In this document: one piece after another, positions 42,044 to 50,575 of the stretch | Numbering within the stretch: the stretch's first letter is position 1 | How the letters are laid out: every line of letters begins with the position of its first letter | From: DASQPR01 sp963831705 | GTDB lineage: Bacteria > Actinomycetota > Actinomycetes > Mycobacteriales > Micromonosporaceae | Length of the DNA stretch: 64,000 nucleotides | Direction of reading: 5' to 3' | Assembly: GCA_963831705.1 (NCBI GenBank) | Contig: CAWHRE010000010.1 | Coordinates: forward strand, 310,001-374,000 | Translations under genes and position numbers: made by a program | Notes under the pieces: generated by a model | Told to the model about the DNA's origin: nothing | What the model saw: only the letters and a program-made list of their open reading frames with translations | Databases searched by the model: none

Positions 42044-42533
42044 CGGTTGTCACACTCCTGTATTCGTATTTGCTGCGGTGTAACACACAACAGAGGCGTT
42101 TCATGCCTGGTCTCATGCCGAGACCGTCGGCAATCTTGCTGTGCCGGGTGGAGAAACGGACGTTGCGCCCGTTACCCGGCGTTTGCGCGGTAGAGCATAA
42201 ACAAAGCCCTGCCGAGCGCGGTACCTTACCGCCCCTACGGTGGTGGTGTAAGGCCGCCACGGGGAAAGTTGTTCCCGATGTGATTCGGGCGACACAAAGG
42301 TAGGGCTACGAAGCTCGAAGATCCGGTTCGGCGCGCCGACGTTTGCGGTCGGTATTCCGACGAGACCTCGCCCCCGCGCGTTACCCTCACCGCGTAGCCG
42401 CACCAACGCGACGAAGGTCGTGGGGCATACTCGCACGCGCACGCCGTTTGCAGATCACCCGATCGAACGAGATCCACTCGCTCATCCACAAGTACGAGAT
42501 CCAGTTACAGGTTTCATGGGGAGTCAACGAAAC
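42044..42533. other. 490-bp divergent intergenic region
   Basis: Between the divergent DUF4193 gene and the Cei-like gene. The edges hold their ribosome-binding sites (AGGAG at the left, GGGGAG at the right). The remainder must contain both promoters, but I see no convincing -35/-10 pair, no RNA gene and no repeat copy. Short open frames across it lack family-like sequence. Confidence 0.5.
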
Positions 42534-43082
42534 ATGAACGTTGGACGCGTCCGTTCGCTCGTCATCGTGGGTGTGTTGCTCGTCGGCGCCATCGTGATCA
42601 CGAAGGTCACGATCTCGCACGACAAACAGTCACACGCGAGCTACACGGATACGTGCCCGGCGGGTGAAGTCCCCGTTGTCACCGACCCACTCCCCGACTA
42701 TGACCAGATCAACATCAAGCTCTACAACGGGTCGGGTGTCCCCGGCGCAGCGCAGGACCTCGCGGACGAGCTTAACCACCGCGGGTTCAAGGTCGCGAAG
42801 GTTACCTCAGCGGACGACGCGAAATCGACGCCGGACATCGCCGACCTCTACTACGGTCCGAGCACGGTCGCGGCTGCCTGGGTGATCCGCGCCGAATTCC
42901 TGCTCTCCGACCCGAGCTCGAACCAGGGCATGTACTTCGACCTCAAGAACAAGACGAACTACGTCAAGGTCGTGATCGGCCGCGGCTTCCGCGAGCTGGG
43001 CGCGAAGACCGAGGTAAACCAGGCCATCGCAGCCCTGAAGACGCCAACCCCGCCGCCCGGCACCTGCGCCGACAACCCGTAA
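42534..43082 (+). CDS. LytR C-terminal domain envelope protein (Cei-like)
   Basis: A 182-residue membrane-anchored protein: one transmembrane helix at about residues 8-27 (SLVIVGVLLVGAIVITKVTI), then an outside LytR_C domain (INIKLYNGSGVPGAAQDLADELNHRGFKVAKV, DLYYGPSTVAAAWVI, VKVVIGRGFREL). This is the counterpart of Rv2700 (Cei, cell envelope integrity) next to suhB and sigA. I chose the ATG at 42534 because GGGGAG precedes it by 10 bases; an ATG at 42516 is possible. Confidence 0.87.
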   Translation: MNVGRVRSLVIVGVLLVGAIVITKVTISHDKQSHASYTDTCPAGEVPVVTDPLPDYDQINIKLYNGSGVPGAAQDLADELNHRGFKVAKVTSADDAKSTPDIADLYYGPSTVAAAWVIRAEFLLSDPSSNQGMYFDLKNKTNYVKVVIGRGFRELGAKTEVNQAIAALKTPTPPPGTCADNP

Positions 43083-43087
43083 CATTT

Positions 43088-43198
43088 GCGCGCTCCTCGC
43101 GCGGCGCCCCGTGCAGTAGTTGCACCGAGCCTCGCCGATCGACTTCGTCGACGAGCTCCGATCGGCGCGCCCACTGCGGCGCCGCTGACGGAGCGCGC
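43088..43198. terminator. Nested hairpins between convergent cei-like and suhB genes
   Basis: The 119-bp gap folds as an outer stem gcgcgctcc/ggagcgcgc (43088-43096 with 43190-43198) that encloses ggcgcc-type self-complements, a small hairpin gtgca-gtagt-tgcac (43111-43125) and gccgatcg/cgatcggc (43134-43141 with 43159-43166). No T-run follows. A structured two-way transcription block is the likeliest role. Confidence 0.6.
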
Positions 43199-43201
43199 GC
43201 G

Positions 43202-44044
43202 TTACGGCCCGGCGTCGGCTTTCAGATCACTGAGTACGTCGTGGAGGGCCCCGTGGATCGCCGGTGGCGCCGCCAGTACGAATTGATTCGTGGCGGGACC
43301 TCCGTGCAGGCCGCTGACGATCGCTCCGGCCTCGGCCGCCACCAACTGGCCGGCGGCCCAGTCCCAGGTGCCGAGGCCGCGCTCGAAGTACGCGTCGACC
43401 GTGCCGGCCGCCACTCCGCACAGATCCAGCGAGCATGCACCGAGCCGCCGGATGTCCCGAATCAGGTGCAGCACGCCGCCAAGCACCTTCGCCTGGTACG
43501 CCCGGCGCTCCGCGTCGTACCCGAAGCCCGTTGCCACGAGCGCCTGGGACATCTCGGTGACGGCGGAGCCGCCCAGTCGACGACGCGACTCGCTCTCGGT
43601 CAGGAACGCACCGCCGCCGCGTACGGCCGTGTACTCGTCGCCGGTCGCGATATTGCGCACCACGCCCGCTACGACCTCGCCGTCCACCTCGGCAGCGATC
43701 GAGACGGCGTACTGCGGAATGCCGTACAGGTAGTTGACCGTGCCGTCGATCGGATCAACAATCCACCGGACGGCACCGGGAGACGAGCCGGCCGGTTGAG
43801 AGGTGCCGGATTCCTCGCCGAGGATCGCATCCTCCGGGCGAGCAGCATGCAACGCCGTTTTGATCAAGCGTTCGACCGCTCGGTCGCCGTCGGTGACAAC
43901 GTCGGTCAGCGTGCTTTTCGTGCGTACACCGGTAATGAAGTCCCGGCGTTTCTCCTGCGCGAGATCGGCGGCGGCCGCAGCTACCGCGGACGCGAGAGTG
44001 AGCAGGTCGGCTGGGTTCGGCTGGTCGATCTGATGGTTTTTCAT
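43202..44044 (-). CDS. suhB: Inositol monophosphatase family protein
   Basis: A 280-residue Mg-dependent phosphatase of the inositol monophosphatase (SuhB/ImpC) family. Motifs: the first metal site LGEESG, the second WIVDPIDGTVNYLYG, and the third LGTWDWAAGQLVAAEAG. In actinobacteria these enzymes supply myo-inositol for phosphatidylinositol and mycothiol, although other sugar phosphates are used too. Start chosen at ATG 44044 (MKNHQIDQPNPADL); an upstream in-frame start at 44092 adds 16 poorly supported residues. Divergent from sigA. Confidence 0.92.
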   Translation of the reverse strand: MKNHQIDQPNPADLLTLASAVAAAAADLAQEKRRDFITGVRTKSTLTDVVTDGDRAVERLIKTALHAARPEDAILGEESGTSQPAGSSPGAVRWIVDPIDGTVNYLYGIPQYAVSIAAEVDGEVVAGVVRNIATGDEYTAVRGGGAFLTESESRRRLGGSAVTEMSQALVATGFGYDAERRAYQAKVLGGVLHLIRDIRRLGACSLDLCGVAAGTVDAYFERGLGTWDWAAGQLVAAEAGAIVSGLHGGPATNQFVLAAPPAIHGALHDVLSDLKADAGP

Positions 44045-44267
44045 AAGGCTTTCATTGTCGCGCCGCTCGGATCGGCGTGCGCGAGAGGTCACCTGACGAA
44101 GTCGGCGCTACAATTCACACCGCCTAGTGCTCACAAGTTGCTAGCAGATACCCACTACGTTCGAATCCCAGCACGCCAGATCAGCCTTTTGCGTCGCCGC
44201 AGACCGTGTCCGCGCGCTACCGTGGCCGGATTGGCCGTGCTCGCTTTTCGCCATCGGAAGGTCGTTC

Positions 44268-46007
44268 GTGACTGAAGCCCGCCAATCCGGAACCGACGTT
44301 CGTACCCTCACGGATACGTTACTGGCGCAGGCCGCCGAGTCGGATGGCAAGATCACATCCGCGATGCTCGCCTTGGCGGTAGAGAACGCCGACGTCACGC
44401 CCACGCAGGCAAAGAAGCTGCTGCGTTCGCTATCGGATGCCGGTGTGACGGTCATCTACGACGGCTCACCGACCGCCTCGCGGCGCAAGGTCGCCGCCGC
44501 GAGGTCCGCGCCTGCCGCGAAGGTCACGACCGCGAAAGCTCCGATCAAACCCACCGTGTCGGAGACCGTCAACGAGTCCGTCAGCGAAGGGCACGACAAC
44601 GTCGTCCCGATCGAGAACGGCGCCACATCGGCGGCGGCTCGAAAGGCGGCCGCACCGAAGCAAACCGTTAAGGGGGCCGCCATCGATACCGCAACAGTGA
44701 CCGAGCCGCAGGTCGAGTCCGACATGCCGGCGAAGAAGACCGCGGCCAAGGCCGCGCCCGCGAAGAAGGCCGCCAAGGCCGCGCCCGCGAAGGCGGCTCC
44801 GGCGAAGAAGGCTGCGCCCGCCAAGGCAGCCGGGCCGGCCAAAGCGGCACCGGCCAAGACCGCCGCGAAGGCGCCCGGCGACGGCGAGCCGGAGCTCGAG
44901 GGCGCCGATCTCGTCGAAGAGCTGACCGAAGAGGACTTGGTCGCCGAGGTCGAGGACATCGTCGTCGAGGAGCCGGTCGAGGTTGTCGTGGCAGCCGAGG
45001 CCGACGCGGCGGCGTCCGACGATTTCGAGTGGGACGACGAAGAGTCCGAAGCCCTCAAGCAAGCCCGGCGAGACGCCGAACTGACCGCGTCGGCCGACTC
45101 CGTCCGTGCGTACCTGAAGCAGATCGGCAAGGTCCCGCTCCTGAACGCGGAGCAGGAAGTCGAACTCGCGAAGCGGATCGAGGCCGGGCTGTACGCCGGT
45201 GAGCGCCTTCGGGCGGCCGCTGACGGCGAGGAGAAGCTCAAGACCGACATGCAGCGTGACCTCGGCTGGATCTCCCGTGACGGAGAGCGCGCCAAGAATC
45301 ACCTGCTGGAGGCGAACCTCCGCCTCGTCGTCTCCCTCGCCAAGCGCTACACCGGACGCGGCATGGCCTTCCTCGACCTCATCCAAGAAGGCAACCTCGG
45401 ACTCATCCGCGCCGTCGAAAAATTCGACTACACCAAAGGCTACAAATTCTCCACCTACGCCACCTGGTGGATCCGCCAAGCCATCACCCGCGCCATGGCC
45501 GACCAAGCCCGCACCATCCGCATCCCCGTCCACATGGTCGAAGTCATCAACAAGCTCGGCCGCATCCAGCGCGAACTCCTCCAGGACCTGGGCCGCGAGC
45601 CCACCCCGGAAGAGCTCGCGAAGGAAATGGACATCACGCCCGAGAAGGTCCTCGAGATCCAGCAATACGCTCGGGAGCCCATTTCGCTCGACCAGACCAT
45701 CGGCGACGAGGGCGACAGCCAGCTCGGTGACTTCATCGAGGACTCCGAGGCGGTAGTCGCGGTCGACGCGGTCTCGTTCTCGCTACTGCAGGATCAGCTT
45801 CAGCAGGTACTGCAGACGCTGTCCGAGCGGGAAGCCGGTGTCGTACGGCTGCGGTTCGGCCTCACCGACGGCCAGCCCCGCACGCTGGACGAGATCGGGC
45901 AGGTCTACGGCGTCACTCGTGAGCGGATCCGGCAGATCGAGTCGAAGACGATGTCGAAGCTTCGCCACCCGTCCCGCTCCCAGGTCCTCCGGGATTACCT
46001 GGACTAG
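44268..46007 (+). CDS. sigA: Principal RNA polymerase sigma factor
   Basis: A 579-residue group 1 sigma-70. The N-terminal 290 residues comprise a sigma 1.1-like part, a Lys/Ala/Pro repeat region (AKKAAKAAPAKAAPAKKAAP and similar) and a very acidic stretch. Region 1.2 starts at SVRAYLKQIGKVPLLNAEQE. Regions 2.1-2.4 read NLRLVVSLAKRY, FLDLIQEGNLGLIRAVEKFD, YKFSTYATWWIRQAITRA, and region 4.2 VTRERIRQIESKTMSKLRHP. GTG 44268 follows GGAAGG. A 264-bp segment (45291-45554) is identical to the sigB-like gene. Confidence 0.97.
   Translation: MTEARQSGTDVRTLTDTLLAQAAESDGKITSAMLALAVENADVTPTQAKKLLRSLSDAGVTVIYDGSPTASRRKVAAARSAPAAKVTTAKAPIKPTVSETVNESVSEGHDNVVPIENGATSAAARKAAAPKQTVKGAAIDTATVTEPQVESDMPAKKTAAKAAPAKKAAKAAPAKAAPAKKAAPAKAAGPAKAAPAKTAAKAPGDGEPELEGADLVEELTEEDLVAEVEDIVVEEPVEVVVAAEADAAASDDFEWDDEESEALKQARRDAELTASADSVRAYLKQIGKVPLLNAEQEVELAKRIEAGLYAGERLRAAADGEEKLKTDMQRDLGWISRDGERAKNHLLEANLRLVVSLAKRYTGRGMAFLDLIQEGNLGLIRAVEKFDYTKGYKFSTYATWWIRQAITRAMADQARTIRIPVHMVEVINKLGRIQRELLQDLGREPTPEELAKEMDITPEKVLEIQQYAREPISLDQTIGDEGDSQLGDFIEDSEAVVAVDAVSFSLLQDQLQQVLQTLSEREAGVVRLRFGLTDGQPRTLDEIGQVYGVTRERIRQIESKTMSKLRHPSRSQVLRDYLD
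45291..45554 (+). repeat. 264-bp block identical to 56020-56283 (sigma region 2)
   Basis: Position-by-position reading shows no difference from the block at 56020-56283 in the sigB-like gene, while the coding sequence diverges immediately on both sides. It spans sigma regions 1.2 (end) to 3.0 (start), including the -10-recognition helix. Inside the block, CAA, GAA and AAA codons are frequent; outside it, CAG, GAG and AAG dominate. Confidence 0.95.
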
Positions 46008-46023
46008 GTCGTACGCGTACGAA

Positions 46024-46059
46024 CGATGCCCGCCGGCGCTTCGCGCTCGGCGGGCATCG
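46024..46059 (+). terminator. Hairpin after sigA
   Basis: A perfect 11-bp stem cgatgcccgcc/ggcgggcatcg (46024-46034 with 46049-46059) with a 14-base loop, 16 bp past the sigA stop. The run behind it (tcgtgtcggg) is not T-rich, so it may act as an actinobacterial U-less terminator. Confidence 0.7.
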
Positions 46060-46087
46060 TCGTGTCGGGCCGTCCAGTCTCCACCTC

Positions 46088-46174
46088 ATGATCGGAGATC
46101 TTGGCGCCGGTGGATATCCAATGCTGTGATCATGACGAAATGATCTCGTCCACCGCCCAAGATCGCCGATCAAG
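46088..46174 (-). repeat. Palindromic repeat family 2, copy A
   Basis: An imperfect inverted repeat of about 87 bp: gatcggagatcttggcg at the left pairs with cgcccaagatcgccgatc at the right, with ggtgga/tccacc inside. In reverse orientation it aligns with copy B at 51505-51600 over the whole length, sharing the centre gtcatgatcaca and the arms gatcttgg/gcgccaagat. Confidence 0.7.
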
Positions 46175-46523
46175 GCCGCTTTCGCCGGGCCGAGTCACTC
46201 GATCGCTGCTCCGCTATAAGCGGAATTTGGTTTGCCGCCTGCGCCCCGTGGGCAGGTCTGTGATTGTTTGTGAGGTTTATCCGCGCAGATACCCCGCTCC
46301 ATCAATGGCGGATCATGCTGATGGCATGGCACGCTGTCGGTACCTGAGCGGCGACGCTCAACGATCGACCGCAGGAACGACCGCAACGACCGCACCAGCC
46401 GCTGTGACCTGGGTCCCCCAAGGCCAAAGCGGGAACGTCCGGCCCCGGCCGGGTGTTGGAGGAGATGTGGGAAACAACGAGACAGGATTTGCTTCCGTCG
46501 GTAACGACCAGGAGGAGAAGGCG

Positions 46524-46763
46524 ATGACGACCCCAACCCTCACGCCGATGCCGGAGACGGTAGCCGGACCAGCCGCAAACGATCTGTGTGACCGCTGCAC
46601 TGCGAATGCAAAGCTCCGGCTCATTACCGCCGGCGGCGGAGAGCTCGTGTTCTGCGGGCACCACGCGAACAAGTACGCCGAGGATCTCGTGAAGATTGCC
46701 GTCCAGGTCGGAGCTGACCCGGATTTCATCTGGCGCGGTACGGAGCTTCAGCAGGCCAACTGA
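46524..46763 (+). CDS. DUF7455 small Cys/His protein
   Basis: A 79-residue protein with DLCDRCTANAKLRLI...ELVFCGHHANKYAEDLVKIAVQ: two Cys pairs/His (CDRC and CGHH) that probably bind zinc. This is the DUF7455 family, common near sigA in actinobacteria. AGGAGGAG lies 7 bases before the ATG, a very strong ribosome-binding site, and a textbook terminator follows, so it is a compact one-gene transcript. Function unknown. Confidence 0.9.
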   Translation: MTTPTLTPMPETVAGPAANDLCDRCTANAKLRLITAGGGELVFCGHHANKYAEDLVKIAVQVGADPDFIWRGTELQQAN

Positions 46764-46780
46764 GGACCACAAACTAACGA

Positions 46781-46812
46781 AAGGCCCCGCCGGACTCGGC
46801 GGGGCCTTTTTA
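46781..46812 (+). terminator. Intrinsic terminator after the DUF7455 gene
   Basis: A 12-bp perfect stem aaggccccgccg/cggcggggcctt with loop gact and a run of five Ts (ggggcctttttatg), starting 18 bp past the stop. With its A/T tails it could also serve the convergent helicase gene. Confidence 0.92.
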
Positions 46813-46836
46813 TGCCCTCAGAAGCTCCTAGCGGCT

Positions 46837-48573
46837 CTAGAACGACTGGATGGCAGTGATCCGAGCTTCCAGCTGCTCGATCGTGGCCTGCGCGCTGGGC
46901 GGGCCACCGCACAGCCGCCGGAGTTCCGCGTGGATCTTGCCGTGCGGAATCTCGGTGCGATGGTGGTGGGCCGCGACCATCAGGTTCAGTTGCTTGCGCA
47001 GCAGGATGCGACGTTCCGCCGCGGTACGGGGCGCCTTCTCCGGCGGTGGAACGCTGCCGGCCGGAGCGTTGCGCTTCGCGGCCGCGTGCTGATCCGCCTG
47101 GCGCTTCGCGAGCAAGACGCTTACCTGATCCGCGCTGAGCAGGCCCGGGATCCCGAGGTAGTCCTCCTCCTCCTGCGTTCCGGCCTGGACCGGCGTACCG
47201 AAGGACGTACCGTCGAAGATCACCTGATCGAGCTCGGCGGTTGCCGACAGCGCTTCGAACTGCTTCTCCAGCTCGCCGCTGGCGTTCTCGCTCTGCTGCG
47301 CCCGCTCCAGCAGCTCGTCATCGAACCCGGCCTTCTTCGGCGCACCGAGCACGTGGTCGCGCTGGACCTCCATGTCGCTCGCCAGTTCCAACAGGTGGCC
47401 GACGCTGGGCAGGAAGATCGACGCCGTCTCGCCGGGCTTGCGCGCCCGCACGAACCGGCCGATCGCCTGCGCGAAGAACAATGGCGTCGAGGCACTCGTC
47501 GCGTACACGCCGACGGCCAGACGTGGGATGTCGACGCCCTCGGACACCATCCGGACGGCAACCATCCACCGCTGCGTACTGGCCGCGAACTCGGCAATCC
47601 GTTTGGAGGCGCCGACATCGTCGGACAGGACCACGACCGCCTTCTCGCCGCTGATCTCGCCGATCACCTTCGCGTACGCACGGGCGGTCTGTTGATCGGT
47701 CGCGATCACGAGGCCTCCGGCATCGGCCATGCCGCCGTTACGGAGCACCGTGAGGCGCGCGTCGGCCGCACGTAGCACCTGGGGCATCCAGTCGCCACCG
47801 GGGTCCAGAGCGGTCCGCCAGGCCTGCGCGATGAGGTCTTGGGTCATCGGCTCGCCGAGCCGGGCGGCGAGTTCGTCGCCGGCGCTCGTCCGCCAGCGCG
47901 TCTCGCCCGAATAGGCCAAGAAGATCACCGGCCGGACAACGCCGTCGGCAAGCGCGTCCGAGTATCCGTACGACGAATCGCTGCGGGACTGCAACAGGCC
48001 CTCGGCGCCACGTTCGTACTCGACGAACGGGATCGGGTTGTCGTCCGACCGGAACGGCGTGCCGGTCAACATCAGACGCCGTACGGCCGGCTCGAACGCC
48101 GCCTTCACTCCGTCGCCCCACGAGCGGGAGTCACCGGCGTGGTGGATCTCGTCGAGGATCACGAGCGTCCGGCGCGTCATCGTCCGCCGCCGGTGGATCG
48201 CGGGCGCCATACCGACCTGCGCGTACGTCACGACGGCACCGTGGAAGTCGCGGGACGAGTGCACGTCGGCATTACGGAACGCATCGTCGAGCTGGATGCC
48301 GACCAGCCCGGCCGCCAGGGACCACTGCGTCTTCAGGTGCTCGGTCGGGGTGACCACGGTGACCGCCTCGACCGTACCGGCGGCCAGCAGTTCGGCCGCG
48401 ATGCGCAGCGCGAACGTGGTCTTGCCGGCACCCGGCGTGGCAACCGCGAGAAAGTCCGGGCGGCCCCGCCGTAGATACTCCACCAGCGCTTTGCGCTGCC
48501 ACGTCCGAAGTGGTGGGAAAGCGTCCAAGGCCAAGCCAGGAACCCCTCTCGCGATCGGCGTCAACGGCCGCAA
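46837..48573 (-). CDS. SF2 DEAD/DEAH-box helicase
   Basis: A 578-residue superfamily 2 helicase. Motifs: Q-like LRTWQRKALVEYL, I ATPGAGKTTFALRIAAELL, Ia VVTPTEHLKTQW, II LVILDEIHHAGD, III LMLTGTPFRSD, IV/V MVAVRMVSEGVDIPRLAVGVYA and VI FFAQAIGRFVRARKPG. The C-terminal 130 residues are helical with Lys/Arg-rich ends and no known nuclease. This type is conserved in actinobacteria near the DUF7455 gene; nucleic acid substrate unknown. Confidence 0.92.
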   Translation of the reverse strand: MRPLTPIARGVPGLALDAFPPLRTWQRKALVEYLRRGRPDFLAVATPGAGKTTFALRIAAELLAAGTVEAVTVVTPTEHLKTQWSLAAGLVGIQLDDAFRNADVHSSRDFHGAVVTYAQVGMAPAIHRRRTMTRRTLVILDEIHHAGDSRSWGDGVKAAFEPAVRRLMLTGTPFRSDDNPIPFVEYERGAEGLLQSRSDSSYGYSDALADGVVRPVIFLAYSGETRWRTSAGDELAARLGEPMTQDLIAQAWRTALDPGGDWMPQVLRAADARLTVLRNGGMADAGGLVIATDQQTARAYAKVIGEISGEKAVVVLSDDVGASKRIAEFAASTQRWMVAVRMVSEGVDIPRLAVGVYATSASTPLFFAQAIGRFVRARKPGETASIFLPSVGHLLELASDMEVQRDHVLGAPKKAGFDDELLERAQQSENASGELEKQFEALSATAELDQVIFDGTSFGTPVQAGTQEEEDYLGIPGLLSADQVSVLLAKRQADQHAAAKRNAPAGSVPPPEKAPRTAAERRILLRKQLNLMVAAHHHRTEIPHGKIHAELRRLCGGPPSAQATIEQLEARITAIQSF

Positions 48574-48642
48574 GCCAGCCTAGAAACTGGGTGCGACATG
48601 AATGCGCCCCCGGATTCGACGACGTCGGAGGCGAACCTCACC

Positions 48643-49335
48643 TTAGCGGGCGGGCGCCTCGTCCGGCCCGATGGTGCCGTCCGGCGCGGCGGCTTCATGT
48701 GATACCTGCGCGGGCATCCCGGCAACCAATTTCGGCGTCGGTGCGGACCATTTCCGCTGCAAAGCGATCATGCGAATGCCGAAGACCGCGGTCGCCGTGA
48801 TCGTGACCGCGGCGGTGTACTCAAGTCCCATGGCGATCAGCGCGAGGACGAGTGCCGAACCCAGGAGCGCGACCACCGCGTAGATCTCGCGGCGCAGCAC
48901 GATCGGGATCTCGCCGGTGAGCAGATCGCGGCCGAGGCCGCCACCGATGCCGGTGATCATGCCGATCACGCATGCGCCGATGACCGGTACGCCGGTCTGC
49001 CGCGCAACGACCGTGGAAGTGGCCACGAACAGGCCGAGCCCGATCGCATCCAGCACGAGTACGGTGCGGCGGAGTCGGCCGAAATGCGGATGCAGCCAGA
49101 ACATCAGCATCGACGCGATGATCGGCACCACCAGGTAAGGCCAGTGCGTGAACGCGTACGGAGGCGTACGGCCGATCAGCAGGTCACGCATGATTCCGCC
49201 ACCGAGCGCGGCGACCGTGCCGACGAAGACGACGCCGAAGACGTCGAAGCGTTTTGCGATGCCCGCCGACGCACCCGACGCGGCGAAGACGGCAACGCCG
49301 ATCAGGTCAGCGATAACCCAAGCGCTGCTGCCCAC
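48643..49335 (-). CDS. TRIC/UPF0126-family membrane channel
   Basis: A 230-residue membrane protein with about seven hydrophobic segments in two similar halves, each with the family signature: VGTVAALGGGIMRDLLIGRTPP and IGMITGIGGGLGRDLLTGEIP. The paired GGG-RDLL motifs identify the YicG/UPF0126 family, prokaryotic relatives of trimeric intracellular cation (TRIC) channels. The tail of about 30 residues is polar. Substrate in this organism unknown. Confidence 0.93.
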   Translation of the reverse strand: MGSSAWVIADLIGVAVFAASGASAGIAKRFDVFGVVFVGTVAALGGGIMRDLLIGRTPPYAFTHWPYLVVPIIASMLMFWLHPHFGRLRRTVLVLDAIGLGLFVATSTVVARQTGVPVIGACVIGMITGIGGGLGRDLLTGEIPIVLRREIYAVVALLGSALVLALIAMGLEYTAAVTITATAVFGIRMIALQRKWSAPTPKLVAGMPAQVSHEAAAPDGTIGPDEAPAR

Positions 49336-49355
49336 GCCGCGAAAGGTTACTCGGA

Positions 49356-49574
49356 CTATTCGGGGAACGAATCGAAGATTTCTTTACATTTCGGACATAC
49401 GGGAGAGTCCGGCTTAGCGACCTTCGTCACCGGAAAGACCTCACCGCAGAGCGCTTCGACCATTGTGCCGAAAACGGCGCTTTCGATCGATTTTGCGCGG
49501 TCCACATAATGGAACATTTCCGGACCGGTGTCGGTGTTCTTCGTCTCCGGGCGTTCCAGAACCTCAGTGGTCAT
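49356..49574 (-). CDS. DUF3039 small zinc-binding protein
   Basis: A 72-residue protein, TEVLERPETKNTDTGPEMFH then YVDRAKSIESAVFGTMVEAL and CGEVFPVTKVAKPDSPVCPKC, with CPKC plus an upstream Cys as probable zinc ligands: the DUF3039 family of actinobacteria. The ATG at 49574 has GGAGG 10 bases upstream. The DUF3099 gene lies 2 kb away, as in relatives. Function unknown. Confidence 0.9.
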   Translation of the reverse strand: MTTEVLERPETKNTDTGPEMFHYVDRAKSIESAVFGTMVEALCGEVFPVTKVAKPDSPVCPKCKEIFDSFPE

Positions 49575-49666
49575 CGGATAGCCACCTCCAATCAGTCCAG
49601 TGTGCCAGGAATCCACATCAGCTCAACAGCCACCACAGCCCGCGCCGCACCGGTACCGTAAAGATC

Positions 49667-50575
49667 ATGGTGAACTTCGCGATCCGGTACTCCGCTGACG
49701 TTGCGGAGGCTCGCGCCCAGTCGGGGCCGATCGTCGCACTGGAGAGCACAATCGTGGCCCATGGCCTGCCCCGACCGGACAATTTGCGGGTCGCGAGGCA
49801 GATCGAGCAGGTCGTCCGCGATCACGGCGCAACACCGGCGACGATCGGCATGATCGGTGGCGAAATCGTCTGCGGCCTCGACGACGAGCAGCTCACCCGA
49901 CTCGCGACGGCGGACGGAGTGGCCAAGCTGTCGGTTCGCGATCTGCCGGTCGCGGCCGCCGCCGGGTTGGACGGCGCGACGACCGTCGCCAGTACGAGCG
50001 CGATCGCGGCAGCGGCCGGGATCAGCGTGTTCGCGACCGGTGGCCTTGGTGGCGTACACCGGGAGGCGTCCCGGACGTTCGACGAATCGGCCGATTTGAC
50101 CACGCTCGGCCGTACCAGGATCGCCGTGGTCTGTGCGGGTGTGAAGTCGATCCTGGACGTGCCGGCGACGTTGGAGCGACTGGAAACCCTGGGTGTGACC
50201 GTGGTCGGATACCGCACGCAGCGATTTCCGGGGTTCTTCATCGCGGACAGCGGGTCTCCGATCGACTGGTCGGTCGAGTCGCCTCAGCAGGTTGCCGCGA
50301 TGATCCACGCGCAGCGCGAGCAGGGCGTCGGAGGCGCCGGGATCGTCGTCGCGAATCCCCTGCCGGTCGAGGCTCAGCTCGATCCGGGACTGCACGACGA
50401 GACGCTGGCGACCGGCCTTTCCCTGATGGAGAGCCAGGGCATTACCGGCAAGGCGGTGACCCCGTTCCTGCTGGCGCATTTCCACTCCGCGACCAAGGGG
50501 CGCAGCCTCGCCGTCAATATCGACATCATCTTGCGGAACGCGGCACTCGCGGCCCAGATCGCGGTCGCGCTATGA
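49667..50575 (+). CDS. psuG: Pseudouridine-5'-phosphate glycosidase
   Basis: A 302-residue enzyme that splits pseudouridine 5'-phosphate into uracil and ribose 5-phosphate. Family blocks: PIVALESTIVAHGLPRPDNL, ATIGMIGGEIVCGL, VAKLSVRDLP, TTVASTSAIAAAAGISVFATGGLGGVHR, VVCAGVKSILDVPATLE, GYRTQRFPGFF and LPVEAQLD. The ATG at 49667 is 7 bases after taccgt, so the mRNA may be leaderless. Forms an operon with psuK through an ATGA overlap. Confidence 0.95.
   Translation: MVNFAIRYSADVAEARAQSGPIVALESTIVAHGLPRPDNLRVARQIEQVVRDHGATPATIGMIGGEIVCGLDDEQLTRLATADGVAKLSVRDLPVAAAAGLDGATTVASTSAIAAAAGISVFATGGLGGVHREASRTFDESADLTTLGRTRIAVVCAGVKSILDVPATLERLETLGVTVVGYRTQRFPGFFIADSGSPIDWSVESPQQVAAMIHAQREQGVGGAGIVVANPLPVEAQLDPGLHDETLATGLSLMESQGITGKAVTPFLLAHFHSATKGRSLAVNIDIILRNAALAAQIAVAL

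Larger units (their letters stand above)
46008..46523. other. 516-bp intergenic region between sigA and the DUF7455 gene
   Basis: Contains the sigA terminator hairpin (46024-46059), copy A of palindromic repeat family 2 (46088-46174) and then about 350 bp with no recognised gene. The downstream frame is open for over 100 codons before the DUF7455 start, but the strong AGGAGGAG site before 46524 shows where the gene begins. A promoter must lie here but is not clear by eye. Confidence 0.6.

Noticed and set aside
44109..44114. tacaat as the -10 box of sigA
   Set aside because: The hexamer is good but no -35 lies 16-18 bp upstream, and it is about 155 bp from the sigA start; not reported as a promoter.
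45199..45756. Second open frame within sigA (Ser/Pro/Thr-rich, also seen in the sigB copy)
   Set aside because: It is the +1 shadow of the identical sigma block and has no start signal or family features.
50148..50160. gatcctgg inside psuG as a possible fifth copy of repeat family 1
   Set aside because: Only a short match inside a conserved coding segment; neither the arm continuation nor the second arm is present.
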